This document shows positions 33,932-42,900 of a stretch of 64,000 bases of DNA, one piece after another. This DNA comes from Prevotella sp. (GTDB taxonomy: Bacteria > Bacteroidota > Bacteroidia > Bacteroidales > Bacteroidaceae), in contig JAGCDO010000005.1 in assembly GCA_017651265.1 (NCBI GenBank), positions 1 through 64,000 of the forward strand. Reading direction: 5' to 3'. Position numbers and translations under genes: made by a program. Below the pieces are notes generated by a model that ran no database searches, was not told where the DNA came from, and saw only the letters and a list, made by a program, of their open reading frames with translations. How positions within the stretch are numbered: position 1 is the stretch's first letter; every line of letters begins with the position of its first letter.

Positions 33932-35025
33932 TGTTCGAGAGTTGAATCTAAGTATTGATAGAATTCTTCTGTTTCTCCAAGGTATGCATTTAGTACCACT
34001 CCCTCTGGCGAGATCAGCACTTTATAGGGATATCCCTGCACTCGGAATTTCTGCTCAGCGATTCCATCCTCACTCCTTACGTGCAACCAAAGCACCTTGT
34101 GCTTCTTGACCGCAGCAGTCCATTTCTCGGCAGTGTCGTTACAATCGATGCCCACAATCTCCAGTCTATCCTTGTATTTTGCATAGTATTCCTTCAGTTT
34201 GGGAAAACCCTTAATGCACCATGTACACCAAGAACCCCAGAAGTCAAGCACCACATATTTCCCTCGCAACGTTTTCAACTCCAACACGTTGCCATTCAAG
34301 TCTTTCAGCCCAAGCTCAGGCACTTGACCGCCTATTGTTACTGTGTCGTTCTTAATAGCTCTACGAGCCGCAATTTCTTTTGTAATTTGTTTGAACGTAT
34401 TTTCCATTTTGTCTAAATCGGTTTTCATTCTGCCGTTTCTCACTTCTGGAGTAAGTTTGCTGATAGCAGTTAGCACTTGGTCGTAACCCACATAGACCAC
34501 CAGAGTTGCAGTTGCGTCCTCGTCAGGATGATTTTCGATATATTTCATGTATTGGGGATCTTTACGACTATTGATATCGCGGTTCTTGAGGCTTCTTATG
34601 CTATCTGGTTCATTTCTGGCAGCAGCAAATTCCACATTAAAAGGACGCTGAACATCCGTTATTCGCCCGTATTGCTGATAAAAAGTAGTGCCACTCCAAT
34701 GCTCTTCTACCTCATTCAATCTGCCACTGAAAACAGCCTCTTCGTCGGGTACAAAATATGTAGAAAGAATCTCTTGGGGATTTGACTTAAGAAACATCGT
34801 TCCGCAATAGGCCTCGCGAAGTTTCGCTGAGAACGAAAACTCGCCATTCTTGACAGCCACCTTATGTGTGACAATTTCTTTTTGCGGTTGCAGAATGACA
34901 TATTCAATGCAAAGCGAATCGTTGCCTGCACCGTCAATTCTACCTGTCATCTTGAAATTGTCTTTGGCAGATGTAGTCAACGAAACTACTGTAAATACTA
35001 CAGTAACAAATAAATTCTTCATCAT
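33928..35025 (-). CDS. TlpA-like thioredoxin with N-terminal DUF4369-type domain, 365 aa
   Basis: Exported oxidoreductase. Signal peptide at the start (MMKNLFVTVVFTVVSLTTSA), then a DUF4369-like beta domain (FKMTGRIDGAGNDSLCIEYV, residues 24-110), a helical linker, and a thioredoxin domain with LKTLRGKYVVLDFWGSWCTWCIKGFP (active site CTWC near residue 270) and VQGYPYKVLISPEG with the cis-Pro. Paralogue of the lipoprotein at 26164 in its last 120 residues. The start ATG ATG at 35025/35022 is ambiguous by one codon. Upstream gene of the esterase unit; promoter TAACTTTG at 35057-35064. Confidence 0.88.
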   Translation of the reverse strand: MMKNLFVTVVFTVVSLTTSAKDNFKMTGRIDGAGNDSLCIEYVILQPQKEIVTHKVAVKNGEFSFSAKLREAYCGTMFLKSNPQEILSTYFVPDEEAVFSGRLNEVEEHWSGTTFYQQYGRITDVQRPFNVEFAAARNEPDSIRSLKNRDINSRKDPQYMKYIENHPDEDATATLVVYVGYDQVLTAISKLTPEVRNGRMKTDLDKMENTFKQITKEIAARRAIKNDTVTIGGQVPELGLKDLNGNVLELKTLRGKYVVLDFWGSWCTWCIKGFPKLKEYYAKYKDRLEIVGIDCNDTAEKWTAAVKKHKVLWLHVRSEDGIAEQKFRVQGYPYKVLISPEGVVLNAYLGETEEFYQYLDSTLEQ

Positions 35026-35056
35026 TCTCTCTGTTTTTTTGATGATTCTTTGACCG

Positions 35057-35064
35057 CAAAGTTA
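35057..35064 (-). promoter_or_regulatory. -7 element of the TlpA-like/esterase unit
   Basis: Minus-strand TAACTTTG, 32 bases before the start. Confidence 0.45.
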
Positions 35065-35162
35065 CAAAAAGGCACACATAGAAACCATCGGCGAACGCGA
35101 AAAGTTGGTGTCGAGGGTGAAAGTCTCAACTTAGGTTGAGAGTTTTTCTTATTTTTTGTCTG

Positions 35163-35738
35163 TTATTTGCCGTCAAACGTGATGTTGCGGCGTATCTTGC
35201 TGATGGTGTTGGGATGGACATTGAGGAACGAGGCAATGTCTTGCAAGTCGAGCATATCTACGATGCCGGGGCAACGACTGAGCAACTGGTTGTAACGTTC
35301 ATGGGGTGTGGCACGATGGAAGTCCTGATAGCGTGCCTTGAATTGGTTGAGCATATGCTCGCCTATGACGGCACGCAGTTCCATGCTCTTGATGTCTCGA
35401 TGGAAGAACTGAAGCAGCTCCTCACCGCTGACCCTCCAGACACGGCAGGACATCATCGCCTCGATCGTAGCTAAAGACGGTTTGCCAGACAACACACATG
35501 GATAGTCGGCCACGAACTCGCCCTCAAACGAGAACCAAATAAGGTGATTGCGCCCATCGCTGATGCCTCGTGTCATGTATTTGAAGCAACCGCTCTCCAC
35601 GAAAGCAAACCACCTTGCCGGCTCACCTTCGCGTTCCAGTTGTTCACCTTTACGATAAGTTACCACTTCGCCCTCTCGCTTGCAGAACTCCTTTAGTGCT
35701 TGTATGTCTATGCTATTATTACTGAACTTTTGTTCCAT
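35163..35738 (-). CDS. Crp/Fnr-type transcriptional regulator, 191 aa
   Basis: Cyclic-nucleotide-binding-fold regulator. Residues 20-110 form the beta roll (VVTYRKGEQLEREGEPARWFAF, GCFKYMTRG, WFSFEGEFVADYPCVLSG), and the C-terminus has a helix-turn-helix (LQDIASFLNVHPNTISKIRRNI). The cAMP-contact Arg-Ser pair of E. coli CRP is absent, and no Cys cluster for an iron-sulfur centre is visible, so the signal is unknown. Bacteroidetes members of this type often control adjacent genes; the neighbours downstream on the same strand are the TlpA-like, esterase and barrel genes. Promoter element TACGTTTG at 35762-35769. Confidence 0.85.
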   Translation of the reverse strand: MEQKFSNNSIDIQALKEFCKREGEVVTYRKGEQLEREGEPARWFAFVESGCFKYMTRGISDGRNHLIWFSFEGEFVADYPCVLSGKPSLATIEAMMSCRVWRVSGEELLQFFHRDIKSMELRAVIGEHMLNQFKARYQDFHRATPHERYNQLLSRCPGIVDMLDLQDIASFLNVHPNTISKIRRNITFDGK

Positions 35739-35761
35739 ATTGTTTAGGCCCTTTATAAATA

Positions 35762-35769
35762 CAAACGTA
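35762..35769 (-). promoter_or_regulatory. -7 element of the Crp/Fnr gene
   Basis: Minus-strand TACGTTTG, 24 bases before the start. Confidence 0.45.
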
Positions 35770-35836
35770 ATCTAAGAATATTTATTTTATGACCAAGAAA
35801 AACCGTACTTCACATGATAAGTGGCGGAATTATTGA

Positions 35837-35870
35837 CCCCACCCCCAGCCCCTCCCCTTGATGGGAGGGG
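35837..35870 (-). other. G-quadruplex-forming motif overlapping a hairpin
   Basis: On the minus strand four runs of G (4, 4, 5, 4) with loops of 1, 2 and 1 bases (35837-35857). The first run also pairs as CCCCTCCC/GGGAGGGG (35849-35870). Confidence 0.75.
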
Positions 35871-35935
35871 AGTGAAGTATAGATATCGCGATGTTAAAAC
35901 GCAGGTCGTGAAAAAAGAATTATCGTAATTTCCTC

Positions 35936-36225
35936 AAGACCTAACATTAAAAAAACTTAAATGCTTTATTATGAGTAATTTAGGAGCAAAATGGGTGATA
36001 AAAGACCTAACATAAGACCTAACAAAAAGGTAACATAAGACCTAACATAAGACCTAACAAAAAGGTAACATAAGACCTACCGTAAGACCTAACATTTTGT
36101 TCAGCCGAATTTCGAAATTCGGCTGGATGGAGTCTTACAACTGTTTCAAGTTGACATGTTAGGTTTCGTGTTAGGTGTTATGTTACCTTTTTGTTAGGTC
36201 TTACGGTAGGTCTTGAGGGAGTTAA
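35936..36225. repeat. AAGACCTAAC word array with inverted copy
   Basis: From 35995 AAGACCTAAC words recur in steps of 11-12 bp, joined with AAAAAGGTAACAT, in a 35-bp composite unit that repeats. After a perfect 24-bp palindrome (36102-36125, centre TTTCGAAA) the same words return in reverse complement at 36160-36215. Another near-perfect palindrome with the same centre is at 36356-36379. No gene is seen in 35739-36509. Confidence 0.85.
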
Positions 36226-36403
36226 AAACGCGTGAAACGCCTATATACAGGCACTTTCTTCCGTGAAACTGTTAGGTCTTGGAAAAATACACGAAATTCT
36301 TTTATTTTAGACGAATTTGCAATACGAGGCGAATCACAAATTCTCATACTCATAGCTGGCGAATTTCGAAATTTGCCAGAACCATAAATAGCGTTTCCTA
36401 ATG

Positions 36404-36462
36404 TTCCCAACGTGGGAATAAATTGTTCCCAGTGTGGGAATAAACTGTTCCCAACATGGGAA
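36404..36462. repeat. 22-bp-period array of TTCCCA-TGGGAA palindromes
   Basis: Three 15-bp palindromes TTCCCAACGTGGGAA, TTCCCAGTGTGGGAA and TTCCCAACATGGGAA at 36404, 36426 and 36448 (22 bp steps). The same three words are found at 62003-62061. Confidence 0.95.
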
Positions 36463-36509
36463 AATGATAAAGCCTCCAAAAGGAAGGGAGTGTAGAATAC
36501 CCCCGGTTC

Positions 36510-37853
36510 TTAGTCATCCTTGACAAATCCCTTTGTCTTCCACTTGCCCGACCGCCAGCGGCGCATGAGAATGATACCACGGATATTCTCGTCGAGGGCG
36601 AAGCCAACCCACATTCCGACGAGACCGTAGCCGAGAGGGATGCCAATGACGTAGCTCAATCCAACAGCGATGGTCCAATTGAAGATGATGGCGATGACAA
36701 CAGGATAGATAGCATCGCCAGTAGCACGCAGGGTGCCCACAGCGAAGATGTTTGATGTGCGCCCTACCTCAAGGAAAACATCGATGATGAGCACCCAGAC
36801 ACCCATGGTTATGATTTCCTGATTATCGGTGAAAGCACTGAGAATGCTTCTTCCCGACAGTGCGAGAATAATAGATCCTGTGATAGTAATAATCATCGAC
36901 CATCGGAAGAAATAGTTACCAAGAACGTAGGCTGCCTGATGACGCCGTTGTCCGACAAGGTGTCCCACGAGAATGTCACCTCCCTGCGTAATACTGATGC
37001 AGAACAGATAAACGAACATAATCATGTTATGGCAGTAGGTGCGCGTGGCCAAAGCCTCGTTACTGATCTGGTTGATGAAGAAGGTGATAACCACTTGCGA
37101 GAGACTATAAGAGATATTCTCACTCATAGCCGGAATGCCGATGTGAAGCAGGTTCTTGAGTTCCTGCCAAGGCATGGGACGGAAGTAATGCAGGGGAAAT
37201 CGTGGAATATGTACCTTAAAATGAATAACGGCGAGTAGCACAGTGGCAACGGCCCGACTACTTGCGGTGGCTATAGCTGCTCCTTCAACACCCAACTGCG
37301 GACAGCCCCAGTGTCCGAAGATCAGCGCATAGTTGCCCAGGATGTTGATCACATTGACAATCCCTGTTACGACCATCGGATAGACCACCTTGTCGGCACT
37401 TCGGAGGGAAGCAGAGAACGTTAGCGAAAGTGCTTGGAAGAACGACAATGCACCTGTGAGTCGCAGATATGTCAGTCCATCACCCATCAGTTCCGGTCGT
37501 AGTCCCATCACCTGCAGTAGTTCTTCGGCATAGAAGAAAAGTAATGCGCTGACCGTCAGACCAAGCATCAGATTTACCGTTAGCGCCATGCCCACCACTT
37601 GCACCAATCGCTTGCGCAATCCTGCGCCGATGTATTGGGCACAAAGAATTGCCGCGCCCATCGAGAAGAACTGATAGACGAGGAAGACGAGCGAGATGAG
37701 CTGGTTATCCAGTCCTACCGCCGCCACACTGTTGTCGCTGTAGCGACTCAGCATCACCGTATCGACAGCACCCAGCATCATCACAAGGGCCATCTCGATG
37801 AATACCGGGATGGTGAGCACCTTCAGCTGGCGTTTTAACGATGTGTCAGACAT
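36510..37853 (-). CDS. MATE family efflux transporter, 447 aa
   Basis: Inner-membrane multidrug/toxin extrusion transporter with 12 predicted helices. Signature: the start LTIPVFIEMALVMMLGAVDTVMLSRYSDNSVAAVGL and the repeat-type segment in the second half IGIPAMSENISYSLSQVVITFFINQIS. Length normal. Coupling ion and substrates cannot be read. Its promoter element TAATTTTG lies at 37918-37925. The C-terminus RSGKWKTKGFVKDD is basic and cytoplasmic. Confidence 0.93.
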   Translation of the reverse strand: MSDTSLKRQLKVLTIPVFIEMALVMMLGAVDTVMLSRYSDNSVAAVGLDNQLISLVFLVYQFFSMGAAILCAQYIGAGLRKRLVQVVGMALTVNLMLGLTVSALLFFYAEELLQVMGLRPELMGDGLTYLRLTGALSFFQALSLTFSASLRSADKVVYPMVVTGIVNVINILGNYALIFGHWGCPQLGVEGAAIATASSRAVATVLLAVIHFKVHIPRFPLHYFRPMPWQELKNLLHIGIPAMSENISYSLSQVVITFFINQISNEALATRTYCHNMIMFVYLFCISITQGGDILVGHLVGQRRHQAAYVLGNYFFRWSMIITITGSIILALSGRSILSAFTDNQEIITMGVWVLIIDVFLEVGRTSNIFAVGTLRATGDAIYPVVIAIIFNWTIAVGLSYVIGIPLGYGLVGMWVGFALDENIRGIILMRRWRSGKWKTKGFVKDD

Positions 37854-37917
37854 TTTTTTACAGTTAATAATGAGAGTATCCGCTATCCAAAACGTATAAT
37901 AAACACAATTCCGGGTG

Positions 37918-37925
37918 CAAAATTA
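37918..37925 (-). promoter_or_regulatory. -7 element of the MATE gene
   Basis: Minus-strand TAATTTTG, 65 bases before the start. Confidence 0.4.
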
Positions 37926-38008
37926 GGAATAATTGACGCCAAAACGGCTTTTTATCCCTAAAATTATCTAAAATTCCCAAAACCGACACATTTTTAATGG
38001 CTACTTTC

Positions 38009-38038
38009 TTGCTTGTTCACATTTAATTCGTACTTTTG
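38009..38038 (+). promoter_or_regulatory. Promoter of the FMN-binding protein gene
   Basis: TTG at 38009-38011 and TACTTTTG at 38031-38038, 19 bases apart; the ATG follows at 38070 after an AGGAG. Confidence 0.65.
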
Positions 38039-38069
38039 CATCGAAAATATTAAACAATTTATAGGAGAA

Positions 38070-38486
38070 ATGAAAAGAACAGGATTTGTTATTACAATAT
38101 GCTGCACCCTGATGGCTATTGCCACTATGGGCACCACTGCTATTGCCGGAAAGACACAATCGTCGGCCATGACCAAGAAGGCTGATGGCACATACGTTGT
38201 GAATACAACCACCCTGGCCAGCGATGTCAAAGGCTACCGCAGCACCACCCCGTTGAACATCTACATCAAGAACGGCAAGGTAGAGAAGGTGGAAGCACTG
38301 AAGAACCAGGAAACCCCCAAATACTTCGCTCAGGTAAAGAACGCCATTCTTTCCAAGTGGAATGGTCAGAAGGTTGCCAAGGCTGCGAAGATGAAGGTTG
38401 ATGGTGTTACTGGTGCTACCATGTCGAGCGATGCCGTGAAGGAAAACGTGAAGCGCGGTCTGGAGTATTACCAGAAGAACAAGTAA
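38070..38486 (+). CDS. Exported FMN-binding domain protein, 138 aa
   Basis: Small periplasmic or surface protein that likely carries covalently bound FMN. Signal peptide MKRTGFVITICCTLMAIATMG; then an FMN_bind domain (PF04205) with LNIYIKNGKVEKVEALKNQETP and the flavinylation motif DGVTGATMSS, in which Ser119 is the residue aligned with the FMN-linked Thr of NqrC/RnfG. Such single-domain proteins are seen in extracellular electron transfer or respiratory complexes; no ApbE or Rnf genes are in this window. The ATG at 38070 is preceded by AGGAG, a strong site by Bacteroidetes standards. 4 bases separate its stop from the end of the convergent DUF2851 gene. Confidence 0.88.
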   Translation: MKRTGFVITICCTLMAIATMGTTAIAGKTQSSAMTKKADGTYVVNTTTLASDVKGYRSTTPLNIYIKNGKVEKVEALKNQETPKYFAQVKNAILSKWNGQKVAKAAKMKVDGVTGATMSSDAVKENVKRGLEYYQKNK

Positions 38487-38490
38487 GTAG

Positions 38491-39804
38491 TTACAGTTTC
38501 GGGCTATGAGTATCTCTCTTTAAGTACTCATACCCGATGCGGCAACGCAGACAATCCTTTTTATCACAATATTCTTTCTTGAGCTGGATCAGTGCCTGGC
38601 TGTCCCCTGCAGTCATTACATCCAGTCCACATGCCTGCCACATCCTTGTAATGTGGTTATTCTCCGCTTTGAGCTGTTCCAGAAAGTCGAAAGCACGGTC
38701 GCATAATACTTCCTTCATGTGATATCTGCCATAGGCGAAAAGCATAGGAATGGCCGTATTGATCATCAACAGGTTCAGGGATGAGGCTGACAGATTCTTC
38801 TCTGTCCGACAGCTGGTGCTACCGAAGGTGTAATGTGTTTCCCAATAAGGTGTGACACTGGAGGTAAGACAATCCCTCAGTTGTTCAATGTTCTCGCAGG
38901 CTATCAGCTGACTGAGGCCTGCTCTTCGTTCATAATACAGGGTGGCCAGCTGTGAGATACGAATATGCGGGAAGTTCTGCGGACGGAGTCGCAGGAATTT
39001 CCAAACCGAACCATTCATTGGTGTAAGTTGGAACTTATGCTGCAGATACAGATATTCATTTCGTAGTTTGGCGAAATACCCTTCCTTCAAAGCCTCCTGC
39101 TGATAACGCTCGGGAATCATATCCAGTTCAAGTAGTCCGGCTTGTCCCATGAAGATAGCCTCAATCTGAAACAAATCATCTCGATGGTGAGCCACGGTCA
39201 TCAGTGGAATACTTTTCGACCACAGTTCGAAAGCATCGCCATTCACGCCGAACCCAAAATTCCTTGCCAGCGTCATGAAGTAACCATTCTCCCATGAGTC
39301 GCCACATAGCCTTACCCGTTCTCGTATAGCCTCTGTCTTCTGTTCCAGTCGTTCTGTCTGCAAGGCACTCATCCAAGAATGCACCATCAAACGTGTCAAC
39401 CCGGGAATAATCCGGTAGCAAGGCGGATACTGGTCTTCTGCCAACAGTTCCCTATAGTGTTCCTTCACTTCCGAAGGCACCTCGAACTGCATCTGCGGAA
39501 TATACTGCCCATCTGCAGTCTGCACATCCGTATCAATAACCTCTGCCACATGCAGAATCACATTATCGTACGCCTTGTCGTGATGGTGCCCATGAGCATA
39601 CCAGTCGGACGATTTCTCATGTATTTCCACATTGCCCACCCAGAGTGTACCATTGATACGCACCTTGGCATTGAAGAAGTCGGGACCTGCATGACGGTTA
39701 TGCAGACCAGGATCTATCACCTCCACCGCATGTCCGTCGGTGGTGGTTAATTCCCTCAGCGGGAGCATTTTATGTTTCCAACAATAGTGAAGTAAGATTT
39801 CCAT
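38491..39804 (-). CDS. DUF2851 family protein, 437 aa
   Basis: Member of DUF2851, a Bacteroidetes-wide family of unknown function. The start MEILLHYCWKHKMLPLREL at 39804 is the usual one; the frame to 39831 runs into the promoter. Conserved blocks: TTDGHAVEVIDPGLHNRHAG, DFFNAKVRI, GNVEIHEKSSDWYAHGHH and C-terminal CRIGYEYLKRD, with four Cys near the end (CDKKDCLRCRIGY) that look like a metal or iron-sulfur site. Soluble, no signal. Divergent from the hybrid regulator. Promoter TAGCTTTG at 39833-39840. Confidence 0.82.
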   Translation of the reverse strand: MEILLHYCWKHKMLPLRELTTTDGHAVEVIDPGLHNRHAGPDFFNAKVRINGTLWVGNVEIHEKSSDWYAHGHHHDKAYDNVILHVAEVIDTDVQTADGQYIPQMQFEVPSEVKEHYRELLAEDQYPPCYRIIPGLTRLMVHSWMSALQTERLEQKTEAIRERVRLCGDSWENGYFMTLARNFGFGVNGDAFELWSKSIPLMTVAHHRDDLFQIEAIFMGQAGLLELDMIPERYQQEALKEGYFAKLRNEYLYLQHKFQLTPMNGSVWKFLRLRPQNFPHIRISQLATLYYERRAGLSQLIACENIEQLRDCLTSSVTPYWETHYTFGSTSCRTEKNLSASSLNLLMINTAIPMLFAYGRYHMKEVLCDRAFDFLEQLKAENNHITRMWQACGLDVMTAGDSQALIQLKKEYCDKKDCLRCRIGYEYLKRDTHSPKL

Positions 39805-39832
39805 AATACTACGGTGTTCGTTAACAACCATG

Positions 39833-39840
39833 CAAAGCTA
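39833..39840 (-). promoter_or_regulatory. -7 element of the DUF2851 gene
   Basis: Minus-strand TAGCTTTG, 29 bases before the start at 39804. Confidence 0.4.
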
Positions 39841-39878
39841 CGAAAAACGGATGAATTGGACAAAAAATAACAAGAAAA

Positions 39879-39910
39879 TTTGCGCAAATCGTAAAAAAAC
39901 ACTACCTTTG
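39879..39910 (+). promoter_or_regulatory. Promoter of the hybrid regulator gene
   Basis: TTTG at 39879-39882 and TACCTTTG at 39903-39910, 20 bases apart; the ATG at 39945 follows. Confidence 0.65.
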
Positions 39911-39944
39911 ACGTTGCATAACGACACTTGATAACTATTAACAG

Positions 39945-42900
39945 ATGAGAAAAGGGTTTACAATTATATTGTTTCTTCTCTTTTGTGGCATGACAATTCC
40001 TTTACATGCTGCAGAGGAAACCTTGCATTTCGACTACATAGACACCAAGGGACAAGGGGTGTTCTGTGTGTTTCGCGATGCAGATAACATCGTTTGGCTG
40101 GGAACTGCCAACGGACTGATTACTTATGCACAGCTTGAGGGACGTGTGCCGTTTAGCTACGACCGTCATCCGCAACTGAGTGATATTATCCGGAAAATCG
40201 ATCAGGACAACCTTGGGCGGTTGTGGTTGGAAACGCAATCGATGGATATCTTGGTTTATTCGCCACGTACCAACGAGCTGATATCTGCTCCTAACGATTA
40301 TCTGAAGAAGTTCGGTATATATGTTGACGGCTATTTTGCACATAAAGCCGACGAACAAGGGCGTGTGTGGATAGGTTATAATAATAAGGTGTATGTGCGC
40401 GACTTCAAGGAAGGGAACACCTTATTATATATATTACCGAAGTCTGCAGGAGAAGTCATAGAGATTGAAACGAACGAGCATGAGGCTTTGGTGGTTACCT
40501 CCAAGTATATCTACTCGGTGTCTTTCGCACAGAAAAAGATGACTAAGGTTGCTCCGGTTCCCGAACCCTCTTATTATAACAATACGTTTGTGAATCGTGA
40601 TGGCTCGGGAAACGTGTTCTTCTCTAACAGTCAGCATTGTTACCGCTATGACATAGGCAGTAGGCAGTGGAGGACGCTCGACGAGGTGACACCGATGATT
40701 GTTGACATTACGCCGATGCCTAACGGGCGCGTGCTGGTGGGAACATCAAACGACGGTATCTATGAGTATGAGAAGAACGGTGAAATGATTAAGCACCTGA
40801 ATGCCACAACCGGTAAGCAGGACGACTTGCATAACAGTCATATACAGCATATCTATCTCGATAAGGGAAAGGACTTGGTGCTCATTACCTACCATAAGCG
40901 GGGTATGGCGCTGTACAGTCATCAGGAGAACAGTTACCGGATGTACCATGTGGCCATTCCTGCCACACAATATATGTATGAGGATGTGATTGCCCTGGCC
41001 GATGCTGGCGACAACACGTTCTGGCTGGGCACTGAGGATAACGGTATCTTCCATGTGAGCGCTGATGCCACACACGAGATTTTAGAGAACCGCTATCCAG
41101 GAACGGCGGCCACGATGGTGTACCAGGACTCGAAAGGAAGGGTGTGGGCTGGCTTGTATGGCAAGGGCCTGTATGCAAGCGACGGCAGGGTGTTCTTCCG
41201 TGGCTTGTCACCTTTCTCGATGGTGGAGGATAACCAAGGACGGCTGTTTGTGTCGTTACTCGGACAAGGCTTGTGGATGGTTGACCCGGTAACGGGAAAT
41301 ACCACATCGGTGTACGAGGGGGCTATCTGGATGATGCAGCTGGCTTATTACAAAGGGAAGGTGTATGGCATTTCAGGACAGTATCTGATGGCCATCGACA
41401 CCCGTACGCTGAAGATGGAGCCGGTGCCTATGGAACTCTTCGGAGAGAACCCGAGTATCGCTGCGGGAGCGAAGACGCTGACCATCGACCACCGTGGCTG
41501 GTTGTGGATGGTGAGTCATAGGAACCATTCAGAGGTGCATATCTACGATATCCATAACAAGAAGGCCTACCGGGTGGATCAGTTGGCACGATATGGCATC
41601 AACGGAATTGCTGAAGACAACAATGGCGATGTGTGGTGTACCACCGATTTAGGTATGGTGCGTGTAATCGTGGTGAACGAGGCTACCCCTTCGTTCCAGC
41701 TGTATTGTTATCGCGGAGGCTACTACGGAACGATTCCTTATTATAACGCCAAGGCGCTGATCAAACTCAAAGACGGAAGGTTGCTTTCAGGTGCCAGCGA
41801 GGGCTATTTCCTGATTGATACCAACCAACTGCCGGAACTGCTGAAGAAGACTAGCACCAAGGAGAGTCCGTTGATCACCTCATTGAGGATTAACGACCAG
41901 GAACTTCTCCCTGCCGATCCCTCGCGTATGCTGTCTTTCCATAGTGATATTATCTACGTGAAGGATCTGGAGCTCGATTTCAACGAGAATAACATCATGC
42001 TCGAGTGCCGTCCGCGTGGTTTCCAGCAGGTGGTGAGCAGCTTGTATTACTACCAGCTGGAAGGGCAGTCTGACCAGTGGATACCGATGGATAACAACAT
42101 CGTACGCCTGTCGAACCTCTCGCCAGGAAGGTATAAGCTGAAGGTGCGCCGACAGGTGTATAAGGAGGACGAGTGGGAGGAATACGACATGCTCTCGATA
42201 CATGTAAGACAGCCCTTCTGGAACTCTTGGTGGGCACGGCTGTGCTACCTGGGTATTATCATTGCTTCCCTGATTACCTTCCTGAACTTCTTCCGCCGTC
42301 GCCAAAGGTATCAGAAGAAACTGCGCGACATGCAGATGGAGGCCCAGCGCGAACAGGAGATGAACGACATGAAGGTGAGGTTCTTTACGAATGTGAGTCA
42401 CGACCTGCGTACGCCGCTCACCTTGATTATGACGCCTGTGGAGGAACTGCTGAACCAAGAGCAGCCGGAGCCTACGAAGAAGGTGCTCGAGGTGGTGAAC
42501 AGAAACGCACATCAATTGTTCTCGCTGGTGAACCAGATTCTCGACTTCCAGCGACTGGGTAGCTCAAATGACGTGCTGTCGTTGGATACAACCGACTTGG
42601 TGGCGCTTATCAAGAACGAGTGTGAGTCGTACCAGCTGATGGCTCAGCAACGCAAGATGCAGTTCACGGTGAACAGTTCTGTTGATGAACTGCCTATGCT
42701 GGTGGATGCGGATAAGATATCCAAGGTAATCAACAACCTGCTGTCGAACTCCTTTAAATACACTCCCGACGGTGGCTCTATCGGAGTAGATATTGCTGAA
42801 GGTGCCGATGGAATGGTGCAGATCAAGGTTTTTGATAACGGACAGGGTATTCCCAAGGAGAACCGCGAACGACTATTCGAACGTTATTATATGTCGAAGA

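Noticed and set aside
41880..42515. Minus-strand frame of 211 codons opposite the hybrid regulator
   Set aside because: His/Leu-rich composition typical of an antisense shadow; the sense frame carries the Y_Y_Y and kinase regions.
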